Shown piece after piece: positions 9,175 to 19,400 of a DNA stretch of 64,000 bases. Within the stretch, counting starts at the first letter, position 1. Every line of letters begins with the position of its first letter. The stretch comes from JAFAGX01 sp035623255. Lineage in GTDB: Bacteria; Acidobacteriota; Terriglobia; Terriglobales; Acidobacteriaceae. Where the stretch lies: contig DASPTU010000082.1 of NCBI GenBank assembly GCA_035623255.1, positions 44,421 through 108,420 on the forward strand, in the 5' to 3' direction. The translations under genes were made by a program, and so were the position numbers. The notes under the pieces were generated by a model. That model had not been told where the DNA came from, searched no databases, and saw only the letters and a program-made list of their open reading frames with translations.

Positions 9175-10563
9175 CTACTCGCCCCCGACCGTCAGCCCAT
9201 CAATTCTGATCGTCGGGCATGCCATCGCGCCCCGGAACTCCAGATCGTTTCCGATTTCAGAAATGTTGAAGAACATCTCTTTCAAGTTCCCGGCAACGGT
9301 GATTTCTTCCACCGGATACGCGAGTTCGCCGCCGGAAATCCAAAGGCCGGATGCGCCACGCGAATAGTCTCCGGTGACCAGATTTGCGCCGTGTCCGAGA
9401 AATTCGGTTATGTACAAGCCCTCTTTGATTTCGGAAATGATTTGCTGTGGGGTCTTCGCTCCCGGCTGCAGGAAATAGTTCCCCGGCCCGATGCCCGGCG
9501 TTCCTGCCAGGCCGCGTGACGCATTCGCCGTGGTCTCCAAACCTAGCTTCTTGGCGGTGTAAGTATTCAGGAGGTAGGACTTAAGCACTCCATTCTCAAT
9601 CACGACCGTGCGCCGTGTTGGAATGCCTTCGCCGTCGAATGGGCTGGACCCGAATCCGCCCAGCATCGTGCCGTCGTCAATTAAAGTGACGCGATCACCA
9701 GCGATCTTCTGTCCCAGCTTCCCGGCAAGGAACGAAGCGCCTCGATAAACCGAGTCACCATTCACGCCTTCGAAGATGTGATCCAGCATCGAAACCGCAA
9801 CCAAAGGATCGAGCACGACCGGCACATGCGCCGTCTTTACTTTCCTTGCTCCCAGCCGCCGGATGGTGCGTTCGGCTGCAACTTTTCCGACATGCTCAGG
9901 AGATTCCAACCGGCTCAAGCTGCGTGCGACGGAAAACCAGTAGTCCCGCTGCATGGTCCCATTCTCAGATTGCGCGATGGGAACGGCAGCAATCGAGCAG
10001 TACGAACGCTTGTATTCCCCGATGAATCCGTGGGAGTTCGCGAGAATCTTATGACCGGTGGCGGCGTCGAACGAGCCACCATCGGAGTTCTTAATCCGCG
10101 GATCAAAATCCAACGCTGCTTTTTCCGTGCGGCGGGCGTAGCTGATCCGTTCCTCTCCGGGCAACGAGTAAACATCCGACGAATACAAATCCAGATCGCC
10201 GGGCAAAGAACCCAGCTGCGATGCCTCGGGAATTCCGGCAAACGGATCCTCAGACGTAATCTTGGCGAGATCGAGAGCAGACTTCAGCATCCGATCGAGC
10301 CCTTCGCGAGAGAAATCGCTGGAGTAGGTGCTGGCCGCCCGCTTGCCGTTAAATACGCGGACCCCAATCGCCTTCGACCCGGATTCCTTCAGAGTCTCCA
10401 CTTGACCCAGCCGTACGAGCGTGGAAAATTCGTCGCCCTCCCGAATTACGCATTCCGCCGCGGTCGCGCCACCTTGCATGGCTCGGCGCACAATGTCCTG
10501 AGCGACCTCTCTGAGGTCGGTTTCGAGTTTCTGGTCCTTAGTTTCTAATTGAGTCGAAGACAT
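9175..10563 (-). CDS. tldE: TldE/PmbA family metalloprotease subunit
   Basis: 462 residues, ATG start. Family features: 'EGDEFSTLVRLGQVETLKESGSKAIGVRV' (N-terminal alpha/beta domain, shortened here), 'GRDGEGIPTRR'-like and 'LNTYTAKKLGL' segments, and a C-terminal 'GNYFLQPG' and 'SGLWISGGELAYPVEEITVAGN' region. In this family TldE lacks the HExxxH zinc motif and pairs with TldD in a heterodimeric protease that degrades or trims unfolded peptides. The motif is indeed absent here and present in the gene upstream. It lies 64 nt downstream of tldD on the same strand, so the two are probably co-transcribed. Confidence 0.93.
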   Translation of the reverse strand: MSSTQLETKDQKLETDLREVAQDIVRRAMQGGATAAECVIREGDEFSTLVRLGQVETLKESGSKAIGVRVFNGKRAASTYSSDFSREGLDRMLKSALDLAKITSEDPFAGIPEASQLGSLPGDLDLYSSDVYSLPGEERISYARRTEKAALDFDPRIKNSDGGSFDAATGHKILANSHGFIGEYKRSYCSIAAVPIAQSENGTMQRDYWFSVARSLSRLESPEHVGKVAAERTIRRLGARKVKTAHVPVVLDPLVAVSMLDHIFEGVNGDSVYRGASFLAGKLGQKIAGDRVTLIDDGTMLGGFGSSPFDGEGIPTRRTVVIENGVLKSYLLNTYTAKKLGLETTANASRGLAGTPGIGPGNYFLQPGAKTPQQIISEIKEGLYITEFLGHGANLVTGDYSRGASGLWISGGELAYPVEEITVAGNLKEMFFNISEIGNDLEFRGAMACPTIRIDGLTVGGE

Positions 10564-10627
10564 GAGATCTATTTTTCACCGCTGAGGCAGGAGATGCCAA
10601 TCTTCAAGGTTCCTGAGGCTAAGGAGC

Positions 10628-12079
10628 CTACTGCATGAAGCCCCCGCTGTCCTTTCGGCCAGTCCCACCGACTGTCAAACGATCGATCTTAATCGTTGGA
10701 ATTCCAACACCAACCGGCACCGCCTGACCATCCTTGCCGCAAGTCCCAATGCCCTCGTCGAGTTTCAGGTCATGGCCGACCATGGAAACGCGCGTGAGAA
10801 CATCTGGTCCGTTGCCGATTAAGGTAGCGTTCTTGATCGGCGCCGTCACCTGGCCCTCTTCAATCAAATAAGCCTCGGAGGCCGAGAACACGAACTTGCC
10901 GTTCGTAATATCGACTTGTCCGCCACCAAAGTTGACGGCGTAGATGCCGCGCTTCACCGATCGCAAAATGTCCTGGGGATCATCTTGGCCAGCCAGCATG
11001 TACGTATTTGTCATACGCGGCATCGGGATATGCTCGTAACTCTCCCGCCGCCCGTTGCCAGTGTCAGCCATTCCCATTAGACGAGCCGAGAGTTTGTCAC
11101 TCAGGTAGCCCTTCAGAATTCCGTTTTCGATCAGAACCGTATTTTGAGTCGGCTGACCTTCATCATCGACATTAAGAGATCCACGCCGCCAGGGCATTGT
11201 GCCGTTATCGACAACCGTACACTTTTCACTCGCTACCTTCTTACCGATCAGGCCGGCAAATGCAGACGTCTGCTTGCGATTGAAATCCGCTTCCAGCCCG
11301 TGGCCAACCGCCTCGTGCAGCAACACACCGGGCCATCCCGGGCCAAGCACTACTTCCATCTCCCCCGCCGGCGCTTCTCGCGCGTCGAGCTGCAACACCG
11401 CTTGGCGGGCAGCCTCAATTGCGAAGTGTTCAGGATCCTTCTCACCAAAAAAGAAGTCCAGGGCGACCCGTCCGCCGCCACCTGCGCTTCCGCGCGCCGA
11501 GTTCCCCTCTGTCTTCGCAATGCAGGAGACGTTTAAACGAGCCAGCGGCTGGGAGTCCTCGGAGAAAGTGCCATCAGAGCCGACAACCAGAATATTCCTC
11601 AGTTCATCGCCATAACTTGCTCGAACTTCCTTGATTCGCGAATCATAGGTACGCGCTGCCTGGTCCGCCCGCATCACCAGCTCAACTTTGGCGGTAATTT
11701 CCGCGTCCACAGAAGGGAGCGTTACCGGGTACAGGCTGCGGGCCAGTTTCTCCTGGAAGCCAACGCTTGGCGTTTTTGCCGGACCGCTCGCGATTAACGC
11801 AGCCGTGCGCGCGGCGCGCAAAATTCTCTCCGGCGAAAGGTCGTCCGTGTAGGCGTAGCCGGTTCGCTCTCCAGCAATGACTCTTACCCCACACCCGGCC
11901 GAAATTCCCTGAGAAGCCGACTTCACCATGGACTCGTCCACCATCAGCGAGGTCGAGGAGAGGTATTCGAAATAAAGGTCAGCATATTCGCCGCCTGCAG
12001 AAAGGGCGGCTGCCAAATAGCGCTCCAGATCGCGCTCATTTAACCCATAATGCTGGAAGAAAAAATGATTTTTGCTCAC
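10628..12079 (-). CDS. tldD: TldD family zinc metalloprotease subunit
   Basis: 483 residues from GTG 12079. The zinc-binding motif is present as 'HEAVGHGLEAD' (HExxxH followed by a downstream acidic residue), as expected for the active half of the TldD/TldE protease, which cleaves unstructured peptides by threading them into an internal cavity. Also visible are 'GVRVIAGERTGYAYTDDLS' near residue 70 (a family hallmark) and a C-terminal 'GKDGQAVPVGVG'. The gene follows sufT after 71 nt on the same strand, so it may belong to the same transcript as the SUF genes; a functional link to Fe-S assembly is only a possibility. Confidence 0.94.
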   Translation of the reverse strand: MSKNHFFFQHYGLNERDLERYLAAALSAGGEYADLYFEYLSSTSLMVDESMVKSASQGISAGCGVRVIAGERTGYAYTDDLSPERILRAARTAALIASGPAKTPSVGFQEKLARSLYPVTLPSVDAEITAKVELVMRADQAARTYDSRIKEVRASYGDELRNILVVGSDGTFSEDSQPLARLNVSCIAKTEGNSARGSAGGGGRVALDFFFGEKDPEHFAIEAARQAVLQLDAREAPAGEMEVVLGPGWPGVLLHEAVGHGLEADFNRKQTSAFAGLIGKKVASEKCTVVDNGTMPWRRGSLNVDDEGQPTQNTVLIENGILKGYLSDKLSARLMGMADTGNGRRESYEHIPMPRMTNTYMLAGQDDPQDILRSVKRGIYAVNFGGGQVDITNGKFVFSASEAYLIEEGQVTAPIKNATLIGNGPDVLTRVSMVGHDLKLDEGIGTCGKDGQAVPVGVGIPTIKIDRLTVGGTGRKDSGGFMQ

Positions 12080-12150
12080 TTGGTATTAGATGCCTTCGGA
12101 TGTGTGAAGACTCTGGACTGAGACAAACCATACCAGATTAGCAGATTCAT

Positions 12151-12726
12151 CTATCGCGACATCCCCGCGGCTGGCGTTCCGTAGTCCAGATCAAATCCCA
12201 GTTGTAGCTTCGCAGCTTCTGACATCAGGCCAGGATTCCATGGCGGATCAAAAACCACCTCCACATCGACTGCTCTGACCTCCGGCAGTCGCGACAGCTT
12301 GCTTTCCACGTCCGCCTTGAGCACATTGCCCATGCCGCAGCCGGGAGCAGTCATTGACATCTTTACCTTGATTTTCTTTCCACCCTGCTCATCCGGCGTG
12401 ATGTCGCACGAATAAATAAGGCCCAAGTCAACAATGTTGACCGGAATCTCGGGATCGTAAACCGTTTTCAGCTGGTCCCAAACCATCTGTTCGCTGAATT
12501 CAGTCTTGACGCCGGCTTCATCCGCAGCCGCGGGAGGGGTCATCCCCAGCGCATCGGCATCTTTGGCATCAATTCTGAACATGCAGCCCATATCGCTGAC
12601 CACGGTGTACCCGCTGCCCAAAAATTGCGCGATTCGCACGCGGCTCAATTGCGGCAACATCCGATGTATTCCGCTCGGAATCTCAATCGCGTCACACGCG
12701 CGTTTTAGCTCAATCATTTCGTACAT
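12151..12726 (-). CDS. sufT: Fe-S assembly protein SufT (MIP18/DUF59 family)
   Basis: 191 residues from ATG 12726, starting 14 nt after the sufU stop. The upstream extension of the frame overlaps sufU and is not credible. The N-terminal ~90 residues are specific to long SufT proteins. The DUF59 domain begins near residue 88 ('QLKTVYDPEIPVNIVDLGL') and contains the conserved 'APGCGMG' cysteine motif and 'VFDPPW'. SufT acts in maturation of Fe-S proteins, helping under high demand. Its position as the last gene of a SUF operon fits. Confidence is high. Confidence 0.93.
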   Translation of the reverse strand: MYEMIELKRACDAIEIPSGIHRMLPQLSRVRIAQFLGSGYTVVSDMGCMFRIDAKDADALGMTPPAAADEAGVKTEFSEQMVWDQLKTVYDPEIPVNIVDLGLIYSCDITPDEQGGKKIKVKMSMTAPGCGMGNVLKADVESKLSRLPEVRAVDVEVVFDPPWNPGLMSEAAKLQLGFDLDYGTPAAGMSR

Positions 12727-12739
12727 ACGAACCTCAGCC

Positions 12740-13183
12740 CTACTCGGTCGAAACCGCGTCCTGCTTGCCTTCCAGGGCCGCTTCCAGCGTATGCCACGCC
12801 AGGGTCGCACATTTTACTCGCGTCGGGAATTCTGACACGCCGGCAAACACCGCCAACTTGCCCAGCTCCGCCTGATCTCCGCTTTGCCCCGTGACCAGTT
12901 TATGAAAGCGCTCGAAGAGTTCTTCCGCTTCCGCCCGTGTTTTTCCTTTCAAACTCTGCGTCATCATCGACGCTGAGGCCTTCGAAATTGCACAACCTGA
13001 ACCTTGAAACGTCACATCGCGAATGGTATCGCCTTCCATATGCAGGAAAACCGTAAAGTGATCTCCACAAAGCGGGTTGTAGCCCTCCGCCTTGTGATCG
13101 GCCTCGCGCAACTCCCGGTAATTGCGCGGAGCTTTACTATGCTCCAGGATCAACTCCTGATACAGGTCGCGCAAGTCCGGCAT
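12740..13183 (-). CDS. sufU: Fe-S scaffold/sulfur acceptor SufU
   Basis: 147 residues, ATG start overlapping the sufS stop by one base. The three conserved cysteines of the NifU/IscU fold are in 'YNPLCGDHF', 'GSGCAISKAS' and 'VKCATLAW', with the Asp after the first Cys. The ~20-residue insertion between the second and third cysteines (around 'LVTGQSGDQAELG') is typical of SufU rather than IscU. SufU takes sulfur from SufS via zinc-ligand swapping and passes it on to SufBCD. Confidence 0.95.
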   Translation of the reverse strand: MPDLRDLYQELILEHSKAPRNYRELREADHKAEGYNPLCGDHFTVFLHMEGDTIRDVTFQGSGCAISKASASMMTQSLKGKTRAEAEELFERFHKLVTGQSGDQAELGKLAVFAGVSEFPTRVKCATLAWHTLEAALEGKQDAVSTE

Positions 13184-14463
13184 CAGCCGAAAACCTCCCG
13201 CACTTTCTTAAGTCCCCGCACCAGGGCCTCGACTTCTTCCATCGTGTTATATACGCCAAATGAGGCGCGCGCCGTGGCGTCCAGCCCGAATCGCGCCATC
13301 ACCGGCTGCGCACAATGATGCCCGGTCCGAATGGCAATTCCTTCTTGATCCAGAATCGTCCCAATATCGTGCGGATGTACCCCCTCCATCACGAATGACA
13401 GGACTCCGTCCTTCTCCTTCGCGGTTCCAATGATACGAACTCCGGGAATTGTAGAAACCTTTTCGGTGGCATAGTTCAGCAGATCGTGCTCATGCCTGGC
13501 GATATTTTCCATTCCAAGGGCTTCGAGATATTCGATCGCGGCGCGCAGCCCGATTGGCCCAGAGATGTCTGGTGTCCCCGCCTCAAATTTGTGCGGCACC
13601 TTGTTGTAAACAGTCTTTTCAAAGCTGACTGAACTGATCATCTCGCCGCCACCCTGATACGGAGGCATGGCTTCGAGTAAGGGCAATTTACCGTAGAGCA
13701 CTCCAATACCGGTCGGGCCATAGGTCTTGTGTCCCGAAAAAGTATAGAAGTCGCAGTCGAGCTGCTGCACGTCAACCGGCATGCGCGGCACCGCCTGGGC
13801 GCCATCGACGAGGACAGGGATGTTTCTTGCATGCGCCATCTTCACAATCGCGGCAATGGGATTCACGGTCCCCAACGCATTTGAAACATGGCCAACGGCC
13901 ACAATCTTTGTCCGTGGGGCGAGTAGTTTTTCGAATTCATCGAGAATCAACTCACCAGCGTCGTTAATCGGTGCGACCCGCAGCTTGGCCCGCTTTTCTT
14001 CACACAGCATTTGCCACGGCACAATGTTGGAGTGGTGCTCCATGGTTGTGATGAGCACCTCATCGCCGGCCCCGACGTGAACACGCCCGTAAGTCTGTGC
14101 CACCAGGTTGATCGCCTCGGTTGTACCGCGAAGAAAAATGATTTCTGCAGGCCGCGACGCGTTGATAAACCGCTGCACAGTTTTTCTGGCTGCTTCGTAT
14201 TGCGCGGTGGCGCGCTCGGAAAGATAGTGCACTCCGCGATGAATGTTTGCGTTGTAGTGCTCGTAGTACTGCACGATCGCGTCAATCACGGCCTTCGGCT
14301 TCTGCGATGTGGCAGCGTTGTCCAGATAGATGAGCGGGTGGCCGTGCGCCTGTTGATGAAGGATCGGAAAGTCGGCGCGCACTTTTTCAACGTCGAAACT
14401 GGGCTCGATTTCATTCACCGTAGCCCGGCCGGCTTGCAATGGTGATCTGGCGAGAGTCGTCAT
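13183..14463 (-). CDS. sufS: Cysteine desulfurase SufS
   Basis: 426 residues from ATG 14463, which overlaps the sufD stop as ATGA and follows a perfect GGGAGGA ribosome site. A class-V aminotransferase fold with group II desulfurase motifs: 'YLDNAATSQKP', 'TTEAINLVA', 'TTMEHHSN', the PLP lysine in 'FSGHKTYGPTG', and the active-site cysteine in 'RTGHHCAQP'. It removes sulfur from L-cysteine as an enzyme persulfide and hands it to SufU. An in-frame start five codons upstream lacks a ribosome site. Confidence 0.97.
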   Translation of the reverse strand: MTTLARSPLQAGRATVNEIEPSFDVEKVRADFPILHQQAHGHPLIYLDNAATSQKPKAVIDAIVQYYEHYNANIHRGVHYLSERATAQYEAARKTVQRFINASRPAEIIFLRGTTEAINLVAQTYGRVHVGAGDEVLITTMEHHSNIVPWQMLCEEKRAKLRVAPINDAGELILDEFEKLLAPRTKIVAVGHVSNALGTVNPIAAIVKMAHARNIPVLVDGAQAVPRMPVDVQQLDCDFYTFSGHKTYGPTGIGVLYGKLPLLEAMPPYQGGGEMISSVSFEKTVYNKVPHKFEAGTPDISGPIGLRAAIEYLEALGMENIARHEHDLLNYATEKVSTIPGVRIIGTAKEKDGVLSFVMEGVHPHDIGTILDQEGIAIRTGHHCAQPVMARFGLDATARASFGVYNTMEEVEALVRGLKKVREVFG

Positions 14464-15842
14464 CCAATTTCCTCCCACGATCTTTCTTTGCCGTCGCCGC
14501 TGGGCGCGCTGGGCACATGATTCGCCACTGACAGTAGATGCTGGTGAATCAAACGCTCGGAATAATCCCGCGCGGCCCCGGGCCGCATACGATCAAGGCA
14601 TTCACTCGCAAACGCCAACAGCAGCAGCCGCCGCGCCGCAACCTCGTCAATGCCGCGCGACTGCAGATAGAACAAAGCGTTCTCTTCGATCTGCCCTATG
14701 GTCGCCCCGTGCGTGCACTTCACATCGTCAGCGTAGATCTCGAGCTGTGGCTTCGTGTCGATCTGCGCATCGTCGGAGAGCAGCAGATTGCGATTGGTCT
14801 GCTTGGCGTCGGTCTTCTGGGCGTCTTTGTGGACCACAATTCGCCCATGAAAGACCCCATGCGATCGCCCATCCAGAATTCCGTTGTAAAACTGGCGGCT
14901 GCTGCAGTGTGGGCTGGCATGTTCGACGTACATATAGTTGTCGAGGTGCTGCCGGCCTTCTCCGACAAACAATCCGTTAATCAGGCACTCCCCGCCTTCG
15001 CCGGCCAGCACTGGATGTACGTTGTTGCGCACCAGCCCGCCACCGAGCAGCAGCGAATGCGATGCCACATTGGCGCTCCTCGCCTGCTGAATTCGTAGCG
15101 TAGAAACGTTAAATGCCTTGCGATGCTCGCGTGCAATCATGTAATGCGAGACGGTTGCGTTCTCACCCGCTGCCAATTCGGTAACGCTGTTTGACAACAC
15201 GGTCCCATCGCCGAGCGAAACGTATTCCTCGACCACCGTTGCCTGGCTCTCGTCTTCAAATACCAGTAGATTGCGCGGATGCGACATGGTCGGAATTTCG
15301 TTTTGCGTCGACACGAACAACAAATGAATGAATGCATCCACGACATTGCCCCGGCGGACGCGCACGTATGCTCCATCGTCAAGAAAAGCTGTATTCAGGG
15401 CGGCGAAAGCATCGCGACGGATATCTACGTATCGGCCTAGATAAGCCTCAAGTTCCTTGGCCCGATGAGTAATTGCCTGCGTAAGGCTAAGAACTTCTAC
15501 ACCCGCAGGCAAAGCACCCGTGGTGGACAGCTCGCTCACGAAGGCTCCGTCCACAAACACTAACCGCGCCGCGGACCCCGCAACTGACGCGGATTTTAAG
15601 TTACTTATCGAATTCCGTGCGCTGCTCTCCTTCACCAATGCAAACTGCGTGCGTGCGATCTCAGAAACATTAGTAAAGCGCCAGTCTTCGTCGTGTGTGG
15701 TGGGAAAACCAGTCTCGCAGAAACGGGCGAACGCATTGGCTCGCAGATCACGCAACCAAGCGATTTCCCGACCGGGAGCGTGCTTCTCGAACTCGGTGAA
15801 GATGTCCAGATAATTTCCGACGCTTTGAATTGCCGTGCTCAA
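14460..15842 (-). CDS. sufD: SufBCD complex subunit SufD
   Basis: 460 residues. The start is TTG at 15842, with AAGGA about 10 nt upstream. The C-terminal half has the SufB/SufD beta-helix core ('VHKDAQKTDAKQTNRNLLLS', 'AQIDTKPQLEIYADDVKCTHGATIG'), including the conserved His in 'CTHGA'. The N-terminal half is the helical SufD-specific region ('THDEDWRFTNVSEIA'). SufD dimerises with SufB and binds SufC to form the Fe-S scaffold. It follows sufC by 45 nt and overlaps sufS. Confidence 0.96.
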   Translation of the reverse strand: MSTAIQSVGNYLDIFTEFEKHAPGREIAWLRDLRANAFARFCETGFPTTHDEDWRFTNVSEIARTQFALVKESSARNSISNLKSASVAGSAARLVFVDGAFVSELSTTGALPAGVEVLSLTQAITHRAKELEAYLGRYVDIRRDAFAALNTAFLDDGAYVRVRRGNVVDAFIHLLFVSTQNEIPTMSHPRNLLVFEDESQATVVEEYVSLGDGTVLSNSVTELAAGENATVSHYMIAREHRKAFNVSTLRIQQARSANVASHSLLLGGGLVRNNVHPVLAGEGGECLINGLFVGEGRQHLDNYMYVEHASPHCSSRQFYNGILDGRSHGVFHGRIVVHKDAQKTDAKQTNRNLLLSDDAQIDTKPQLEIYADDVKCTHGATIGQIEENALFYLQSRGIDEVAARRLLLLAFASECLDRMRPGAARDYSERLIHQHLLSVANHVPSAPSGDGKERSWEEIG

Positions 15843-15887
15843 TTAATTGTTTCCTTCGTTAACTCTCTTCGGTATGTGGTTGAAGAA

Positions 15888-16664
15888 TCAGGCGGAGGCC
15901 GGCGCACCTTGCCGCGCCTCATCTTCGATCCAGCCATAGCCTTTTTCTTCGAGCTCAAGCGCCAAATCCGGGCCGCCCGAACGCAAAAGTTTTCCGTCCA
16001 CCAGAACGTGCACAAAATCCGGCACGATGTAGTTCAGCAGCCGCTGATAATGCGTCACCACCACCATGGCGCGTTCCGGACTGCGCATCGCATTTACGCC
16101 TTTTGCCACAATTCGCAGGGCATCAATGTCCAGACCCGAATCAGTTTCATCAAGGATCGCCAACTTGGGCTCAAGTACTGCCATCTGCAGAATTTCATTG
16201 CGCTTCTTTTCACCGCCCGAGAAGCCCTCGTTGACCGAGCGGCTCATCAGCTTTTCGTCCATCTCCAGCAGTTTGAGTTTTTCCCGGAACATTGGAAGAA
16301 AGTCGACAGCGTCTACTTCATCCTCGCCGCGATATTTACGGATCGCGTTCAGCGCCGAGCGCAAAAAATACGTGTTGCCAATACCGGGAACCTCCACTGG
16401 ATACTGGAAGGCCATGAACACACCTTCGCAGGCCGCTTCTTCCGGCTTCATCGCGATCAGGTCCTTGCCTTTGAAAAGAACCTCGCCCTGGGTCACCTCA
16501 TACGTTTGCCGTCGCGCCAACACTTGCGCAAGCGTGCTCTTGCCCGACCCGTTCGGGCCCATGATCGAATGCACCTCGCCCGCATTGACCGTCAGATCGA
16601 TGCCCTTCAGGATCTCGTGTCCACCCACCGTCACATGAAGATTCTTGATTTCCAGCAAACTCAT
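15888..16664 (-). CDS. sufC: Fe-S assembly ATPase SufC
   Basis: 258 residues from ATG 16664 (GAGAGGA ribosome site upstream). The open frame continues upstream through a repeat element and is not coding there. ABC ATPase motifs: Walker A 'GPNGSGKST', signature 'FSGGEKKRNEI', Walker B 'LAILDETDSGLD', and a His switch in 'VVVTHYQRLL'. It is a soluble ATPase that drives the SufBCD scaffold. About 97 nt separate it from sufB, filled by a palindromic repeat. Confidence 0.97.
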   Translation of the reverse strand: MSLLEIKNLHVTVGGHEILKGIDLTVNAGEVHSIMGPNGSGKSTLAQVLARRQTYEVTQGEVLFKGKDLIAMKPEEAACEGVFMAFQYPVEVPGIGNTYFLRSALNAIRKYRGEDEVDAVDFLPMFREKLKLLEMDEKLMSRSVNEGFSGGEKKRNEILQMAVLEPKLAILDETDSGLDIDALRIVAKGVNAMRSPERAMVVVTHYQRLLNYIVPDFVHVLVDGKLLRSGGPDLALELEEKGYGWIEDEARQGAPASA

Positions 16665-16686
16665 TAGTAGTTTTCCTCTCCCATTT

Positions 16687-16754
16687 GTCATCCTGAGCAA
16701 GCCTCTTCTCGGGCGCCCCACCCTAACAAAGCGATCGTTGCGATGTAGGGTGGG
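16687..16754. repeat. Palindromic repeat between sufB and sufC
   Basis: Begins GTCATCCTGAGCAAGC at 16687, matching the element at 3208. It also holds a perfect 9-bp inverted repeat (CCCACCCTA at 16717-16725, TAGGGTGGG at 16746-16754) with a 20-nt loop. Transcribed within the suf operon, it would form a hairpin between the sufB and sufC cistrons. Confidence 0.7.
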
Positions 16755-16761
16755 TCTTCTT

Positions 16762-18215
<1,454 letters not shown>

Positions 18216-18219
<4 letters not shown>

Positions 18220-18698
18220 TGCATTCTCCCGGAGGTCAGGCTCTCAATCTGCACGAGGTTGCCGTGGCTATCGCGGATGGCTGCGAACTGCATAGGACGG
18301 ATCAGGTCCCAAAGCATCACTTTCTCCAAAGCCCCCCGCACCACTTGATTGATTAGTCGCTGATTGTCTTTGATCGGACAGGACGGCTCCAGGTCGCAAA
18401 GTCCGGCCACATCCATATTGCATTCCGTCAAAGCTAGCGGACCTTCGAGCGCCGTCACGATGTCGGCGATCGAGATAAGCTTCGGTTCGCGTGCCAGGCT
18501 GTACCCACCTTTGATCCCACGATGGGATTGCAGCAACCCACCCTGCAATAGCAGTTTCAGCAGCTTGCTCACTGTGGGTAGAGGCAAGCGGCAGCGTTCC
18601 GCCAGATCCCTCGCCGTATGCAGCTCACTCTGAGGACGCCGCGCCATCTGGCTCATGACCACCAATCCGTAGTCCGTTAATTTTCCCAAGCGAATCAT
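18216..18698 (-). CDS. Rrf2 family Fe-S sensing regulator of the suf operon
   Basis: 160 residues from ATG 18698 (a TTG seven codons upstream is an alternative). N-terminal winged helix ('LTDYGLVVMSQMARR', 'LPTVSKLLKLL', 'GIKGGYSLAREP') followed by three cysteines in 'CNMDVAGLCDLEPSC', the usual ligands for a [2Fe-2S] cluster in IscR/SufR-type Rrf2 proteins. As the first gene of the suf operon, and translationally coupled to sufB, it is most likely an autorepressor that releases when clusters are scarce. A candidate operator lies in its promoter. Confidence 0.92.
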
Positions 18699-18736
18699 TT
18701 GTAAGTTGCTGTCAACCAAGCGGTTGATTGTGTGTC

Positions 18737-18793
18737 CTAAATAGCACTGTTTTAGTCCAGTTTCATTATACGGCGGGAAGGCTTTCCGAGCAA
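18737..18793 (-). promoter_or_regulatory. Promoter and candidate operator of the suf operon
   Basis: Minus-strand TATAAT (-10, 18765-18770), with TTGCTC (weak -35, 18788-18793) exactly 17 bp upstream. Just downstream of the -10, around the expected transcription start, is an imperfect inverted repeat CTAAAACAG-TG-CTATTTAG (about 18738-18756). It could be the binding site of the Rrf2 regulator encoded immediately after. The operator role is inferred from position. Confidence 0.5.
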
Positions 18794-18915
18794 GGCCAAC
18801 CGGCGTGCACTAAGGGTTTGGTTCTGGTCGGAAAAGCCGACTCCCGAGCCGAGGGTGGACGCAAGATCACCGCGAATTTCTGGTTTGCTGCTGCTTTCCT
18901 TTATGCTTAGAAAAT

Positions 18916-19395
18916 ATGACGCTACTGGATGCTCAGCAGTACGACCTGGCGCGCGAGCGTCGCCGCCGCAGGCTGATCATCCTGCTGATGGTTGTCGCAT
19001 TCATTGGCGGATGGGCCGCTTACCATCTCCGCAACCACTCTCAACGCGCCGTCGTACGAAGATTTTTCGAGGTATTGCAGAAACAGGACTACAACTCCGC
19101 CTATTCAATTTGGTTCCACGATCCCGATTGGAAGCAGCACCCAGGAAAGTACCCAAATTACCAGTTCAATGATTTCTACCGTGATTGGGGCCCGGGCGGG
19201 GAGTGGGGTTTGATCAAGTCATACCACGTGGACTGCTCCCTGAGTCCAAACGGGGGAAATGGTGTGATTGTGCAGGTCACGGTCAATCACCGGGCCGACC
19301 ACGCGTATGTCTGGGTCGACAAAGGCGATAAGACTTTGTCCTTTTCTCCCTACGACATTGAATGCGGGAATTGGTGGAGCTGGCTAACCGAATAA
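18916..19395 (+). CDS. Single-pass membrane protein, unknown
   Basis: 159 residues. A basic N-terminus ('RERRRRR') precedes one transmembrane helix at about residues 21-38 ('IILLMVVAFIGGWAAYHL'). The remaining ~120 residues are probably outside the cytoplasm, are rich in Trp and Tyr, and begin with 'VRRFFEVLQKQDYNSAYSIW', reminiscent of NTF2-like/DUF4878 folds that follow a membrane anchor in other secreted proteins. No catalytic residues are recognised. Convergent with fabD (5 nt gap). Confidence 0.65.
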   Translation: MTLLDAQQYDLARERRRRRLIILLMVVAFIGGWAAYHLRNHSQRAVVRRFFEVLQKQDYNSAYSIWFHDPDWKQHPGKYPNYQFNDFYRDWGPGGEWGLIKSYHVDCSLSPNGGNGVIVQVTVNHRADHAYVWVDKGDKTLSFSPYDIECGNWWSWLTE

Positions 19396-19400
19396 GTAGG

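Noticed and set aside
14011..14445. Long plus-strand frames across the SUF genes
   Set aside because: Shadows of sufS and sufD, which have full family motifs on the other strand.
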